Assembly: GCA_038373885.1 (NCBI GenBank)
Contig: JAWZYV010011912.1
Span: 1 to 64,000 of the forward strand
DNA from: Cheiracanthium punctorium
Taxonomy: Eukaryota > Arthropoda > Arachnida > Araneae > Cheiracanthiidae
Direction: 5' to 3'
DNA: 64,000 nucleotides
Below, one piece after another: positions 34,901 to 46,730 of this stretch. A program made the position numbers and the translations under genes. The notes beneath the pieces were generated by a model. That model was not told where the DNA came from and made no database searches. It saw only the letters and a list, made by a program, of their open reading frames with translations. How positions within the stretch are numbered: the stretch's first letter is position 1; the number at the start of each line of letters is the position of its first letter.

Positions 34901-34904
34901 GCCT

Positions 34905-35515
34905 GATGAAATTTCTCTCGGAGGCCCTGACAACCGTTGCCATTGATCCATTTAACCACCAACAACGTGGCGCACAGCCAGCTGTGCAGGGATGTAGCCA
35001 GGGGATGGCTGATAGGGCTGCAGCCACCCCCGAAATGAGTAAACGTAGGATATGGAGAAAATTACGTATTTGTGGCTAAATTTGAAAGTTTCCCAGATGA
35101 AGGAGCAAGACTTGATATGAGGATATCAAGTCTTGTTGCTACAGTCAACAAGACTTCACATCCCCATGGTCCTTTCTTTTCTTTAATTCATTTTTTATGC
35201 GATCACTTTTAAGCAAAATAGAGGGGGCATCCCCTCCCCCAAGAATTCTTTACTACTTATATTGCATTCTAGATTTTGAGTTCTCAGCCATCCCCGAAAA
35301 AAATTCCTGGCTATGCTATTGAAGCTGTGTTGGAAACTTCTTTAGCTCTGTGGCACAGCACCAGACGGGCGATTCGATAGACCGCCATGTTGTTGATAGT
35401 TAAATGGATCGATGGCAACGATTGCACTTTTTCAGCGTAGGGCAGTCTGTCCGGTTGGCCTTCTTTATTGATGTGACAGCGCTTGCGCTTCAAAACAAAC
35501 CAATGATGTTAAACA
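34905..35515. mobile_element. piggyBac-type MITE family 2, split by a hAT
   Basis: A diverged relative of family 1, recognisable by 'gttgccattgatccattta' and its inverted copy 'taaatggatcgatggcaac' and by the 'ctctgtggcacagc' block. The two arms flank the hAT at 34987-35321. Outer termini are unclear. Confidence 0.6.
34987..35321 (+). mobile_element. hAT MITE, 335 bp
   Basis: The left end is CAGGGATGTAGCCAGGGG and the right end reverse-complements to CAATAGCATAGCCAGG. Flanking 8-mers are cagctgtg and aagctgtg (one mismatch). It contains a small hairpin, 'gacttgatatgaggatatcaagtc'-like, at about 35109-35133. Confidence 0.75.
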
Positions 35516-35660
35516 CGCGAAAAATTTGATAACGCTGCTTCAGTGCCCAATGCATTACGGACTCATATACTAACACTGAAGCTGTATGTCTGATGCAAAT
35601 TTCAGAAAAAATTCATAGGCGCAAAAATCGCCTTCAAAAAATGGGTGGAGGCAATATATA

Positions 35661-36901
35661 CAGGGTGTCTTAAAAAGGTGGTAACGGGCTTTAATTCTTT
35701 ATCTTTTAGAGAAAAGTGGGCAGCGTAAATTGAAAAAAAATGTTCAAAATCAGGTCAGAACTACGACTTTGCTAAGAAAAACTTCCGCTCGTTCATTTTC
35801 GAAAAGTGACATTTTCTAAATTTGTATACGACCCCCGTACAAAAACATTCCGAATTAGTAAAATATGTCCCGTATACTAGTTAGCTGATGTACCCAATTT
35901 GAGCCTTTCATCATATGAAGTTGCAGAAATATCTTTAAGAGGATCGGATACTGCACATGATTTTGTATGTAAACGTTTATTTCCTAGAGTGGAAAAAAAG
36001 ATTTTCCTTTGTAATATCTGTACGACCCCTGAAATGCGATTATTCGACGTGATTTTTTTCCTTCTAGAGCCATGGAAAAGTGGTTTAAGTCAGCGTTACA
36101 TTTATCTGCATATATCCTGCACTTTTTAAAGTATAGTTCTCAAATTTTGTTATGATACCTCATGAATGTATGGGGCACGTTTTTTCACTGGGAATGTTTT
36201 TGTACGGGCATCGTTTACAAATTTAGAAAGTGTAGCTTTCTGAAAATGAACGAGAGGAATTTTTTCTTAACCCTTTAAGGCGCAGTGATCCCGCTCTGGG
36301 AACACCCAACTCTAACGTTTTGACTGTTGCCAGTCACGAAGAATAGATTGGATTTCTATAAAAATAGTTGCGGGTGACATAGCTCCACCAGAATTCTTTA
36401 CTTTTTAGCACGTCATTTCCCGTAAAAGAATGGTCACGATTCTTTTTAACAGCACTGACATCTGCAGAAAAATGGAAGAACGCGAGAACAGCTGGATACA
36501 TTGCCCAATGCTGGAAAAAGGGCAGCCGTTGCCATCGCTCGACTTAACTACCAGCAAGATGGCGGACGATCGAAACGTTCATCGCGTGACACAGATCTAG
36601 AGACCCTTTTTTTGACGCAGCTGGCTGTGCGCGAGCACAGCCAGCTGTCGTCAAAAAAGGGTCTCTAGATCTGTGTCACGCGATGAACGTTTCGATCGTC
36701 CGCCATCTTGCTGGTAGTTAAGTCGAGCGATGGCAACGGCTGCCCTTTTTCCAGCATTGGGAAAGGGTTGCGCCTCAAAGGGTTAACGGAGTCTTATTTC
36801 CGACTTTATTTTGAACATTTTTTGAATTATTTAATGCACTGCCCACTTACCTCTAATAGATGAAGAATTAAAGCCCGTTACCACCTTTTTGGGACACCCT
36901 G
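35661..36901. repeat. Long-inverted-repeat (foldback) family, complete copy with nested MITE
   Basis: The left terminus CAGGGTGTCTTAAAAAGG and the reverse complement of the right terminus, GCAGGGTGTCCCAAAAAGG, continue into arms of roughly 250 bp that stay alignable ('ggtggtaacgggctttaatt' in both). The centre is near 'gtaaacgttta'. Without the nested MITE it is about 730 bp. The superfamily is not decided; no unambiguous TSD. Confidence 0.78.
36271..36782 (+). mobile_element. piggyBac-type MITE family 1, best full-length copy
   Basis: TTAA at 36267-36270 and 36783-36786. The left end is CCCTTTAAGGCGCAGTG and the right end reverse-complements to CCCTTTGAGGCGCAACC. The left ~220 bp is unique; the right ~290 bp is a palindrome around 'ggctgtgcgcgagcacagcc' with ~145-bp arms. 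The empty site in the paralogous repeat at 20899-20916 confirms insertion at a single TTAA. Confidence 0.92.
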
Positions 36902-36904
36902 CAG

Positions 36905-37509
36905 AAGGCAGTATTTACCTGTGCAGGGTATATCCCTATACAGGTAAATATTTACAAGCGTATGAAAATATTGCAAAATTCCGTATGTTCAGCATTTTTT
37001 CGTAAATATTTCTTAACCCCTGTAGATTCATTGTTTGTGACAGCTCACTGCACAACTTGTAAAGAGACATTCTAAATGTTCCCGAGTCCCTGACGTAATT
37101 AATTGTTTTAGAGAAAGCCTGTTTAAAAAAAGTTGCATGGAATTTTTTCAAGTAGAAACAAGGCGTTTAGTTACTATTATGAAGGTGTTGCCTTGGAAAA
37201 AGGGAGCCAAAATGGTGTGGGAGTTGTGCTTCCGCACTCCAGCCAGCTGAAGAGCTGCCATTTTAATGAGAGTATGCAATTTTAAGGCTTTTTCAATAGT
37301 CAAGTCCGGTTATAGTGAACCTCTGGGGACCGGCAAAATTTCGCTCACTGTATCTGAAACCGAATAATGCTTATACACATTTCTTCTGTATATATGAATC
37401 GGGACTAAGGATTTGTGTTCACCATAGCCGAAAGTTCACTATATTCGGAGTTCGCTGTGCTTTTTAAGGACAAAAGCATTGAAATGACGGCATTACCTAT
37501 TCAGCAATC
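36905..37509. other. Intergenic with old repeat and pogo-like end fragment
   Basis: Around 36990-37140 lies a copy of the old repeat also found near 5190. At 37300-37460 'gtccggttatagtgaacc' and a later partly inverted 'gttcactatattcgg' resemble the ends of pogo/Tigger elements. Worn; boundaries unknown. Confidence 0.4.
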
Positions 37510-37685
37510 TAGGGATGGACGCGAGACGACTTTTTTGCGAGACGAGACAGAGATTTACAACTGTTTTGCGAGACGAGACACGCATTTTTAACATTATGAT
37601 ATAGGGATTTTTGCGAGACGAGACAAGCTTTTAGGCTATTTTGCGAGACGCGAGACGCTTATTTTTCGTCTCGCGTCCATCCCTA
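37510..37685 (+). mobile_element. hAT MITE built of GCGAGACGAGAC repeats
   Basis: The ends are TAGGGATGGACGCGAGACG and its inverse. It has a perfect 8-bp duplication, cagcaatc, at 37502-37509 and 37686-37693. The 176-bp body is a series of 'gcgagacgagac' words separated by short AT spacers. Confidence 0.92.
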
Positions 37686-37693
37686 CAGCAATC

Positions 37694-38930
37694 TGTCTGG
37701 AAATGATCTCCAAACTATCAAACTAATTAAAACTTTCAATTAAAAATCTTTAAAAGATCTGATGTGATCATCATGTGACTTCTTTGTAAGTCTACTAAGT
37801 TGTATACATTTTATTGAACTTCACTCAAAATTATTTAATTTGAAATTGAGATACGATATCCCCAATAGTAGCGGTAAAGGTGCAAAAACGGGCACAGATG
37901 TAAATATGGGTACCCTTCCCCTAGTGGCTATAGGAAATACTGAAGACTTGCGACCAAGACTGTAGATGGATGGTTGTCACTTATTGATATACTAGAAGAA
38001 AACGCCCGTTGTGGAGGCAATTACAACGGGCGCTAGAAAAATTTGACGAAAATATGTTTACACTCAATATATTGAATCTTCGTCCACCTAAAATAAATAA
38101 TTTCATATTCAATTTTCATTACATACCCAAAACGAATTTCATGCTCTTCTGGAAATGCGCAGAAACTTTTCGCATTTGAACGATTTCGTTTTGTGTATTC
38201 AGCTCGTCTTATATGAATGCTTCAGCAGACGATTATTTTATTGAAAAAAAGGGTTCAAACTATGTTACCTGGAAAAAATATTTTAAACGAATTGGAATCC
38301 CAATGGTGTGACGTCACTTTCACTTGAAAAGGGCAATGTTGTCACGCAAACGATTCATTTTTTTGACTCTAGAAAATAAAATAGAGCTGTAAAGCGCGAA
38401 CAATCACCTAAAAATGAGGAAACGGGTGGATTTTCAGATTTTTAAAGTACCGCAGATTGTTTTCTGTATTTTTATCCATGATTATGAAAATTTTCAAGCG
38501 GATCGTTCAAACGGTATGTGAATTTTATGACAGTTTTAGACCCTAACTTTTTAATCTGTTTGGATGAATGACGGGAAAAGTTTGGTTTTGAAGTGGTCAC
38601 ACCGGAATTGTTAGAGAGTGAGTGAATCAGGGATCAGCGTAACTATAGAGTAGGATGGTAGCAGAGAGCAGTTGAAACGACTTTTTTAAGTAGTGTGGAT
38701 GCAGCGTGAGTTGTACGAATGGGTATTTGTCTGGATTTCAAACTTTTGACAGGCATATGAAATGGTTTTCTGTTCATGTTCGTATGCTTAGTTTAAAATA
38801 ATTTCACAGTAATATCCCAAAATAGAACATTCTAATCTGCTTTAAGAAGCACGTATTTACTCCATACGTGCCTTTAGGTTACATGCAATAGCGGCCATCT
38901 TTTTTTAGGTGTGGTTGGTGTATACGAGAG
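37694..38930. repeat. Long dispersed repeat (inverted copy at 52430-53110)
   Basis: About 37975-38650 aligns, in reverse orientation, with about 52430-53110 over most of its length: both contain 'gttgtggaggcaattacaa', 'cctaaaataaataa', 'aacgatttcgttttgtgt', 'aactatgttacct' and 'ttttcagatttttaaagta'. The copies are clearly diverged. A shared open frame (...INNF..NF.YIPK..FM.FWK...) exists, but most differences change the amino acid, so it shows no sign of coding constraint. Confidence 0.7.
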
Positions 38931-39334
38931 ATGATCAGAAAAAAAAAGGTTACTAGCCGCAGCATTGAAAACTACATATTGTGGAGAAATGTCGGGCATG
39001 CTGAGTGAAGGTGTCATCCTCCTACATGGCAATGTCAGGCCTCATACTGCTCAAGCAACTCAGGAATTGTTGCGACGGTTCAGGTGGGGAATCTGGAGTC
39101 ACCCCCCCCCATACAGGCCATCCCCCTATACAGGACCCCAGTGACTATTCCCTGTTTCTGAGGTTGAAGGAGCACTTATCCGCGACGCGGTTTTCTTCAG
39201 ACAGTGCTGTGAAAACATCCTACGAGACCTGGCTCAATGGACAGGGACCTGATTTTTACCAAGACGGGTTATACAAGTTGGTTCTGCGTTCTGATAAATG
39301 CCTAAATAGACTTGGTGATGATGTCGAAAAGTGA
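38931..39334 (+). pseudogene. mariner transposase, C-terminal pseudogene
   Basis: In one frame (about 39010-39110) the sequence reads GVILLHGNVRPHTAQATQELL, matching the second-catalytic-Asp region of mariner transposases, where the family has H-D-N-A-R-P-H; here the catalytic Asp is Gly. After a C9 run at about 39103-39111 the frame shifts, and the remainder (about 39140-39331) reads PSDYSLFLRLKEHL, then WLNGQGPDFYQDGLYKLVLR and DKCLNRLGDDVEK before a stop at 39332-39334. The third catalytic Asp (PSDY) is kept. The N-terminal DNA-binding half is missing. A possible left terminus, 'acgagagatgatcag', lies at 38926-38940. The gene is dead by truncation, frameshift and a catalytic substitution. 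Confidence 0.82.
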
Positions 39335-39413
39335 TATACACGTATGCCTCTTAATTCCCTTCTGTATTTCCTGTCTATTGTTAATAAATATTTCTTGATT
39401 CGACTTGTCACTT

Positions 39414-39960
39414 TTTTACTTTCCGAACATGTACCATGTAAGGAAAGTATTGTAGTCATGAAAAAAATCGACTTCGAGATTTTGGTGTATTGACACGTTT
39501 TGAGGTATTCTGAATTCATTGATGCTATTTTTACGAAATGCATTTATGTATGTCTATATGTGTGTGCATGTGTGTGTATGCATGTATGTATGTTTGTATG
39601 TGTGTGTGTCTGTGTGTATGTGTTTTTGTGTGCATGTGAGTGAACATGATAGCTCCTAAACGGGGCATTCGATTGAGCTCAAATTGGTATATATGTTATA
39701 AACCACCGTCGCAAGACCGGTATTGATTTTTCTATGTATAGGACACAGTTTTTCTACAGGGCTGCGACAAATATTTCTTTTACAATGTTGCCTATGGGGG
39801 GGGAATTCTTGAAAGTGCGTTAGCGTTTAAACGGCGCATTCGATTGAGCTTCAATTTGGTATATATGTTTGAAGTATTCATCGATTAAAATTTATTTAAA
39901 TGCTTGGTAATGATCTTAATCGTAAGTGTTCGGAAAGTCGAGTGGAGGCACTCCAGATTG
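39414..39960 (+). mobile_element. Helentron-like element, copy C
   Basis: Complete, with ACTTTCCGAACATGTACC, a long GT/GTAT microsatellite (about 39540-39645), one full unit (markers 39670 and 39840, 170 bp) and a 3' hairpin GTGGAGGCACTCCAG. It lies just after the mariner pseudogene. Confidence 0.7.
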
Positions 39961-42045
39961 TTTTTTTTTTTATTTATCACTCCTGTATGAGCACCAGTTC
40001 TTGGTTTAAATATGGGCCCCTATTTAAAGGGTGAATATCAAAGATTTTCATGACATACAAGCATATCAGGCTCTAGCTATAACGATGGAACAGGTTGCTG
40101 AAACACCGCACTGTTCCGGAAACTTCAAATTCAGTTTCTCCGTTTGACATAATCTCCTGTCTGTATCCTGAATATTAAGAAGAGAACCACTGCTCTTGGA
40201 CGCAAAGCAGCAAAGTCCATCCTCATCACTGGATAGCCATAGAAGGATCCAGTTAATCAAGGGGTCGGAAAAACAAGGGATTAATAAAAAAAAAAAACTC
40301 GACCTACGAAACTGTACGATTCATCAGACTACAACGACCCTCGCCCTGAGCTCGGCCTCATTTCATACAGCCCTAGACCGAGGACGGTGTTATTCGAAAA
40401 AAATCATGTAATTTTTGTACTTAAGTACAAATAAACTAATTATGCCAGGCACTTCAAAATTTTGAAACTGTCTCTTTACAAGCTGTACTACATACTGAAA
40501 TAAACGATCCATCTGTATCAGTTTCAAAACTTTTAGAAAAAATTCTTAAAAATGGACATTTTCGCAAAGACGTCCTCTTCGAAAAAATCTTGCAGCTCAG
40601 ATCCATGTTAAGCAATCACAAACTGTCACGCTTCGAAAAATCTTGCAGCTCAGATCCATGTTTAAGAATTTTTTTCTGAAAATTTCACAAAAGCCACAGC
40701 TTTTTCGCTTATTGCAGTGTGTAAAGCAGCTTAGGAAGAAACATCTGGAATTTTTCGGAGACCATGGTGCTATTAGTTTATTTCAATTTGTGTACCAAGA
40801 CTAAAAACAGAGTTCTTTTTTTCTTCGACATACACCCTTAATTAGAGCCCGAGAGGTTTTATTTTAAACTGTATTTCAAAAAACAAACAAATAAACAAAA
40901 AGGAATCGTGATTTTCTAATGCAAATGAAAATAAACTAATCGATTAACCAACTAAATAAAGTAGTTACTAAGTAAACTAATTATATCGGAGTTTCTCTCC
41001 TTTAAAAAAAATGTTTATTTCCTCACAAGATGAATGATACACTGTTTCATTGACGTCAAAACTATGACCAGACACTGACCTACGTATTGATTTTTATAAG
41101 CTTTTAGAGGATTTTAAAAGTGAGAACAACAACAACAAAAAAGTAGTTTTTAACTAACCTCTTCTCTCCATTTCTGAGTAGCGCCATTTAGTGAGTGACG
41201 TATTAAAAGAAAATAATGAACAAAATTTAACCCACTTCTCAAACAGGTTAGTCGTTACTAGAACATGGAATATTTTGCAAAACCTCTCACGTTTCGTAAA
41301 ATTTAGCAATGCCATTCCACGTTTGAGAATTTTTTCAAGTTTCGTGAAAAGCGTCGGTTCTTCGTTTATGAATTTGTGTAGTGTAGTAGTTTGCGTATAT
41401 CCAGAGAACTTTTCGAGTTATTAATGCAATTACTTCATTTTGGTTTATATGTTCCATAACAATAAGGCACTTTTTTTTTCAAACAACAGTCTTAAGGGAC
41501 AAAATAAGGGTTCATCAATAAGTGGGGTGGGGTGGAGACCCGGAGATATATATTGTAGAGTAAAATTTGTGTCACTACAGAATCTTGGAATATAGAAACA
41601 TATTTTTGTTAAAAACGTGTTTCCGTTGAGTTGAGATGTAGTTGGTGGTTCCGTTAAACAGGAAATATTGTCGTTTAAAAAGCATCATTATAAGAAAGGT
41701 TCCGTTTAAGACAGGGAATACTAAAATTGTACTTTTATCACATTAAGTTTTCAGAATAACATAATACACTTCTTTCGAAAAATAAAACGTAATTTTATAA
41801 AATCGTAACTTTTTTTCTAAAATGTAAGACTTGCAAAATAAATCTTTACGTCATCTTTCCATATCAATGACGTGTAGCTTCTAAGGTTTCAGATTCAGCA
41901 ATTTCTAAGAGTAAAAGAGGAAAACATACCACAAGTTGAGATGCCAAAACTTTAACCATAACCTAATCTTGAAATTTGAGCTTAATATGAACACCGAGCA
42001 ACCAAGACTCGGCTAAGCTGCAATCATTTCTCTGGAAACCTCGAA
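39961..42045. other. AT-rich intergenic stretch with one short direct repeat
   Basis: A ~35-bp block starting 'cttcgaaaaa' is repeated at about 40578-40613 and 40631-40666 (52-bp step). Around 41625-41715 'ggttccgttaaacagg' and 'ggttccgtttaagacagg' phrases resemble worn pogo-type ends. No gene recognised. Confidence 0.4.
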
Positions 42046-42049
42046 TTAA

Positions 42050-42138
42050 CCCTTTGAGGCGCAACCCTTTCCCAATGCTGAAAAAAGGGTACGTCAGAGT
42101 TTGGTGATCCCAGAGCGGGAACACTGCGCGTTAAAGGG
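42050..42138 (-). mobile_element. piggyBac-type MITE family 1, 89-bp minimal copy
   Basis: TTAA at 42046-42049 and 42139-42142 with both family termini but almost no interior. Only about 40 bp from each end is left, joined at a 'gaaaaaagggtacgtcaga' junction. Confidence 0.83.
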
Positions 42139-42182
42139 TTAAGATTACTCCTTTTCGGGCCCGTAGCCAGGGAAACTTTTAA

Positions 42183-42690
42183 CCTTTTAACGCGCAGTAT
42201 TCCCCCTCTGGGACCACCAAACTCTGACGTTTTGACTATTGCCAGTCACGAAGAATATATTTTATTTATATAAAAATAGTTGCGGGTGACATAGCTCCAC
42301 GAGAATCCTTTACTTTTTAGCACGTCCTTTCGCGTAAAAAAATGTTCACGATTATTTTTAAAAGCACTGACATCTGCTGAAAAATGGAAGAATGCGAGAA
42401 CAGCTGGATAGTTGCCCAATGCTGAAAAAAGGGCAGCCGTTGCCATCGCTCGACTTAACTACCGGCAAGATGGCGGACGATCGAAACGTTCATCGCGTGC
42501 CACAGATCTAGAGAACCTTTTTTGACGATAGTTGGCTGTGCGTGTTAAAGTCATATGTAAGACATATTACTTATGACTTAGCACGTGTTTTAGGATTATG
42601 TCAATATGAGGCCATAAATATCTTTCGTAACGTGCACCATTTTACGATGCCACAGCGTCTTTATCAAACTTCAGTGCTTTATTAATTAAA
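42183..42690 (+). mobile_element. piggyBac-type MITE subfamily with alternative centre, truncated
   Basis: Starts at TTAA (42179-42182) with CCTTTTAACGCGCAGT. After the usual left part it continues into ~150 bp ('gtcatatgtaagacatatta' to 'cagcgtctttatcaaacttc') that is absent from the standard family but present, inverted, in the element at 56150-57047. These two define a subfamily. No right TTAA end was found. Confidence 0.65.
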
Positions 42691-43399
42691 TATTTTGAAA
42701 GACAAAAACAGCCCTAAAGTTTCGTCAACTTCTTATTTGAATTGTAGACCTATGCGAAAAATTGTAAGTTCGCACCTGCAACGCTACACCCCTTCAAAAT
42801 GCAGTGAAATGACCCGACCTCACTGCAAAAAGGTATGTGGCAGTCCACACATATGAAGGTATGTGACACTAATTAATTTAGCATCCCATTGTACATTAAG
42901 AACTTTGGCTGAATGCACAGCTGAATGATGCCTGTAAAAGTTGTTTTTCCTTCGTATGTGTGACAATGCGGTGAAGAATTTTTCCATCTAATAATAAGAT
43001 GGAAGAATTTTCCATATTTCAATTAGAACTGGAATTGTACGGTATTTTTTTTTTTAAACCTTAAAGCTTAAAAAACAACAGATGTGAGATTTCAGAATTT
43101 GATTTGAATTTTTAAAAATATTAAAACAAATTACAGACTTCAAAAAGATAAAGCGTTAAAAATATAGTTTGGAAATTCAAAAATACGATTTCGCAAAATT
43201 TTCGGCCCATTTTTGACTTCAGTAGCACTCTAGTGCTAAAATTTCGCAGTTTTTGTATACAATATGCAGTATTTAAAAGATATAAATCAGATAATAAATG
43301 CAAAATTTACTAAGCATCTACACTACTAGCGTTCCATTTTGTACCTGTAAAAGTTGTTTTTCCTTCACATGCGTGACAGTGCAGTGAAAACATGTGTCA
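42691..43399. other. AT-rich intergenic stretch, no gene seen
   Basis: Nothing supported. A phrase 'tgtaaaagttgtttttcctt' occurs at about 42930 and again at about 43346, an unexplained short direct repeat about 415 bp apart. Confidence 0.4.
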
Positions 43400-43930
43400 A
43401 AAACGCTTTTGAGCTCTGTGGTACGTCATGGGCAATTCGATCGTTGCTGATAGCTAAATCGAGCGATGGCAACGGCTGCACTTTTTCGGCATTGGGCCGT
43501 CTGTCTAGTTTTTCTTCTATATCGATGTCTATTTCCACCCCATTCTCCAGTTCTCAGCAGATGCCGGTACTGATAATAGGGATGGACGCGAGACAAAAAA
43601 TAAGCGTCTCGCGTCTCGCAAAATAGCCTAAAAGCTTTGTCTCGTCTCGCAAAAATCCCTATATCGTAATGTTAAAAATGTGTGTCTCGTCCCGCAAAAA
43701 AGCTGTAAGTCTCTGTCTCGTCTCGCAGAAAAAGTCGTCTCGCGTCCATCCCTAACTGATAAAAAATAATCCTGACATCTGTTCTACAAATAACCTATCA
43801 TTTTTATGGAAACGATATGCCAAATCTACTTACATAATACGCTAACGTATGCGGTACCAAAATCGACCCTATTTCCACTCTGGAAATGGCAACAGTTATA
43901 AATGTAAACATGAGTGCAATAAAAATAATG
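43400..43930 (-). mobile_element. piggyBac-type MITE family 2, hosting a hAT
   Basis: Family-2 landmarks: 'gagctctgtggtacgtcatgg', 'aaatcgagcgatggcaacgg', 'ctcagcagatgccggtactg' and 'gtatgcggtacc'. The sequence is continuous across the hAT at 43577-43754 if one TSD copy is removed. Terminal TTAA was not identified. Confidence 0.6.
43577..43754 (-). mobile_element. hAT MITE of GCGAGACGAGAC type, second copy
   Basis: Same family as 37510-37685, in opposite orientation. Perfect 8-bp duplication actgataa at 43569-43576 and 43755-43762. The target lies inside a MITE, giving a relative age: the host MITE is older. Confidence 0.92.
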
Positions 43931-45976
43931 CATGTGCAAAAATCCAAATCAACAGTTCAGTGGCGTTAAATGGTGGAAGCCTATGTCGTGCAGTAAGCTA
44001 GATTACAAAATAACAATAATGGATACACAAAAATGCAAGATCTTTCGGATTTTCTCGCAGCTTTAATATATCGAATGGACAATACTTGGCGTACTCATCG
44101 CCCATCTCAAAAATGTCACCATGCATTGGGCTAAAGCACATTTGAGCCATTGGCTGTGTCAACATTGGCTTTTAGGATGACACCCAAAATGTGTAGCAAC
44201 CCTAACCTAAATAAATTGAATGTCAAATACTGTTAAAACTAAGAAGCATGATTTTCTTTTAAATGAGTCCAGAAATTGAATCAACACAATTGAGTCAACA
44301 AGTGATTGAGTAAAATCACTTTTTGCATCTATTTCCATCACAATTTGGCTAGGTTGCTATTCATAATTTTTTTGAATACTAATTTAATAATTCATAATTA
44401 CTATTAATATTTCATTAAAAAATATAATAATAGTAAATTATGTTTGGGTTGTTATTTTTTGATTATGAAGAACAGTAAGGTCGTTTAGTTCTAATAGTAC
44501 GAATAAAAATCAGCTTCTTATTATCAATATTATATGAGATAGGAATTAAAATATGAAAAAATATTTTAACATAGGGGGAGGGGGATTTTGGGTGCTCATA
44601 ACTCACTCATTTTCAGTTCAAATTTATTGAAAATTAGTATCCGGGGTTAAAATGAGCTAAATTTTTGAAATATGGAGTGAAATCTAGGATTTGCTAATGG
44701 AAAAAAAAAGTTGATGCGAATTTTAATATGGAGACGGCCCTTGTGCAATTTTTATGTATAGCAAATTAAAGTGTACGTCAATCGTAAATGATTGGTATAT
44801 GTATCTTTTCTGTTCGACGAACGACGGCTGAGTAAAGTGCAAGTGGGCCTTTTTTTCCCGCAGCTGTACATGCATTTAATTGGGAAAAAAATATTTCACG
44901 ATACAACACTATTTTTTAGAATTTTAATTCGTTTCATTTCATTTAACGCGCATAAATTTTACCCAATTAATTATTACAGAAATGCGTAATTATTTTCATG
45001 ATATCGTACTCATGAGAAATTTGAAAGAAATACAGCAGAACACTGATGCACATGGAGCATTTCCATAATAGATATCAGTTGAAAAAATCAGAAGTGAAAA
45101 AAATGGCATTAATGTGCTAATTATCAATAACAATCCTTTATGTGGCGTTTCTTAAAATATAAAAAAGTAAGCTTTAGAATTATCTAATTTTAAAAAATCA
45201 ACTTGATACGGAAAATTAGAAAGCAATTTCCTTTTTAGGGGGATTATTCTTTTTTGCACAATTTCTGTCATTTTTCACCTTTTTCAGCATTTCTTGCTCC
45301 CTTGAAAGGTTTTGAAGGGTCGTTTTAATGCGTGCAAATACTCTTGAGATAATATGCACAAACATTGTTTGAATGTTGGAAAAATGGTCCACAAAATACA
45401 CTAACAAAACGCAACATTCCTCAGTGCAACAAACTATTTTAAAAGAGAGTAAAGTGGAGATGTGGTGTATATTTACATATATGTGCATGTATATATATTT
45501 GTTTATTTAAATATTTCAATTATGTAAGATGTTTAATTACATTCTGGATGCATATTGTGGCTTATATTTAGATTTTATTTTATGTTTCAGTATTTATATC
45601 TGGTTCTAAATGACTGTGATCTTGAATGGGATTATGTAGTAACCTAATTTACTGCTCGATTTCTTTCTTTCTTTCTTTTTTCTTTATGTTTCAGTGCTTT
45701 TTCGTATGTCACGTATAGCTGAAAATGATGGTTTGTACATTAAATGCTCCTTACCCTCCTTGTCTTCCCAAATGCAAACACAAAATTTTTATAAATGCGA
45801 GTCATTTTCTTACATTTGTATGAATTAATTTGTCCTGATTCTGGATGGTATTGGTTATTCATTGTTATATGCGTACTTCCGCTTTTTTAAATGTTTCTAG
45901 ATTTCTGAATTTTCCTACTCAGATTTTTATTTTATTTATTTAAATATATTAATTATGCACATATATATATATATAT
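43931..45976. other. AT-rich intergenic stretch, no gene seen
   Basis: Two kilobases with no supported gene or element. It contains short simple runs ('tttctttctttc' near 45662). Confidence 0.45.
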
Positions 45977-46730
45977 AAAGGGTGTCCCAACAAAAAAGTG
46001 TTAACACTGTTTAATTCTTTATCTGTTAGAATAAGTGGGTAATGCCAATTGAAAAAATGTTCAGAATAAGGTAGGGAAAAGTCTACGTTAATAAAAAAAG
46101 CTCTTGTAAATTTTCAAAAAGTTACACTTTTTAAATTTGTATACGACCTCCGTACAAAAAAAAAAAATCCCAATTAGTAAAATACGCCCCTTATACACTA
46201 ATTAGGTGATGCACCAAATTTGAAAATTATATCCTAAAAACTGCAAGAAATATGAAAATAAATAAAGGCTGACTTAAATCACTGTTCAATGACTCTCGAA
46301 GGGAAAAAAATCACGTCAGATCAGCGCATTCTAAGGGTCGTATGGAAAGGACGATGGATTATTATTATTTTTTTTTTTACTTTAACAATAAACGATTGCA
46401 TTCAAGGTCATGTTCCCTGGACATGTATGTTTAAAGATATCTCCGAGATATTTTATGATGAAAGTTTGAAATTTTGTCCATCACCTCATCAGTATATGGG
46501 GCACATTTTACAAAGTGAGAATTTTTTTGTACGAGGTTATATACAAATTTAAAATGGTTATATACAGGTTATATACGAATGTAAACCTTTTTAAACATTA
46601 ACGAGAGAAGTTTTCCTCAGCATAGTCGTTTTTCTTACCTTATTTTGAGCAATTTTTCAATTTTCATTGCCACTTATCGCTAATAAATGAAGAATCAAAG
46701 CACGTTACCACCATTTTGGGATATCCTGTA
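45977..46730. repeat. Long-inverted-repeat (foldback) family, third copy
   Basis: The left end is AGGGTGTCCCAACAAAAAAG after a TA microsatellite and the right end reverse-complements to ACAGGATATCCCAAAATGG. About 750 bp with no nested MITE, confirming the native length. The TA-rich flanks hide any TSD. Confidence 0.75.
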
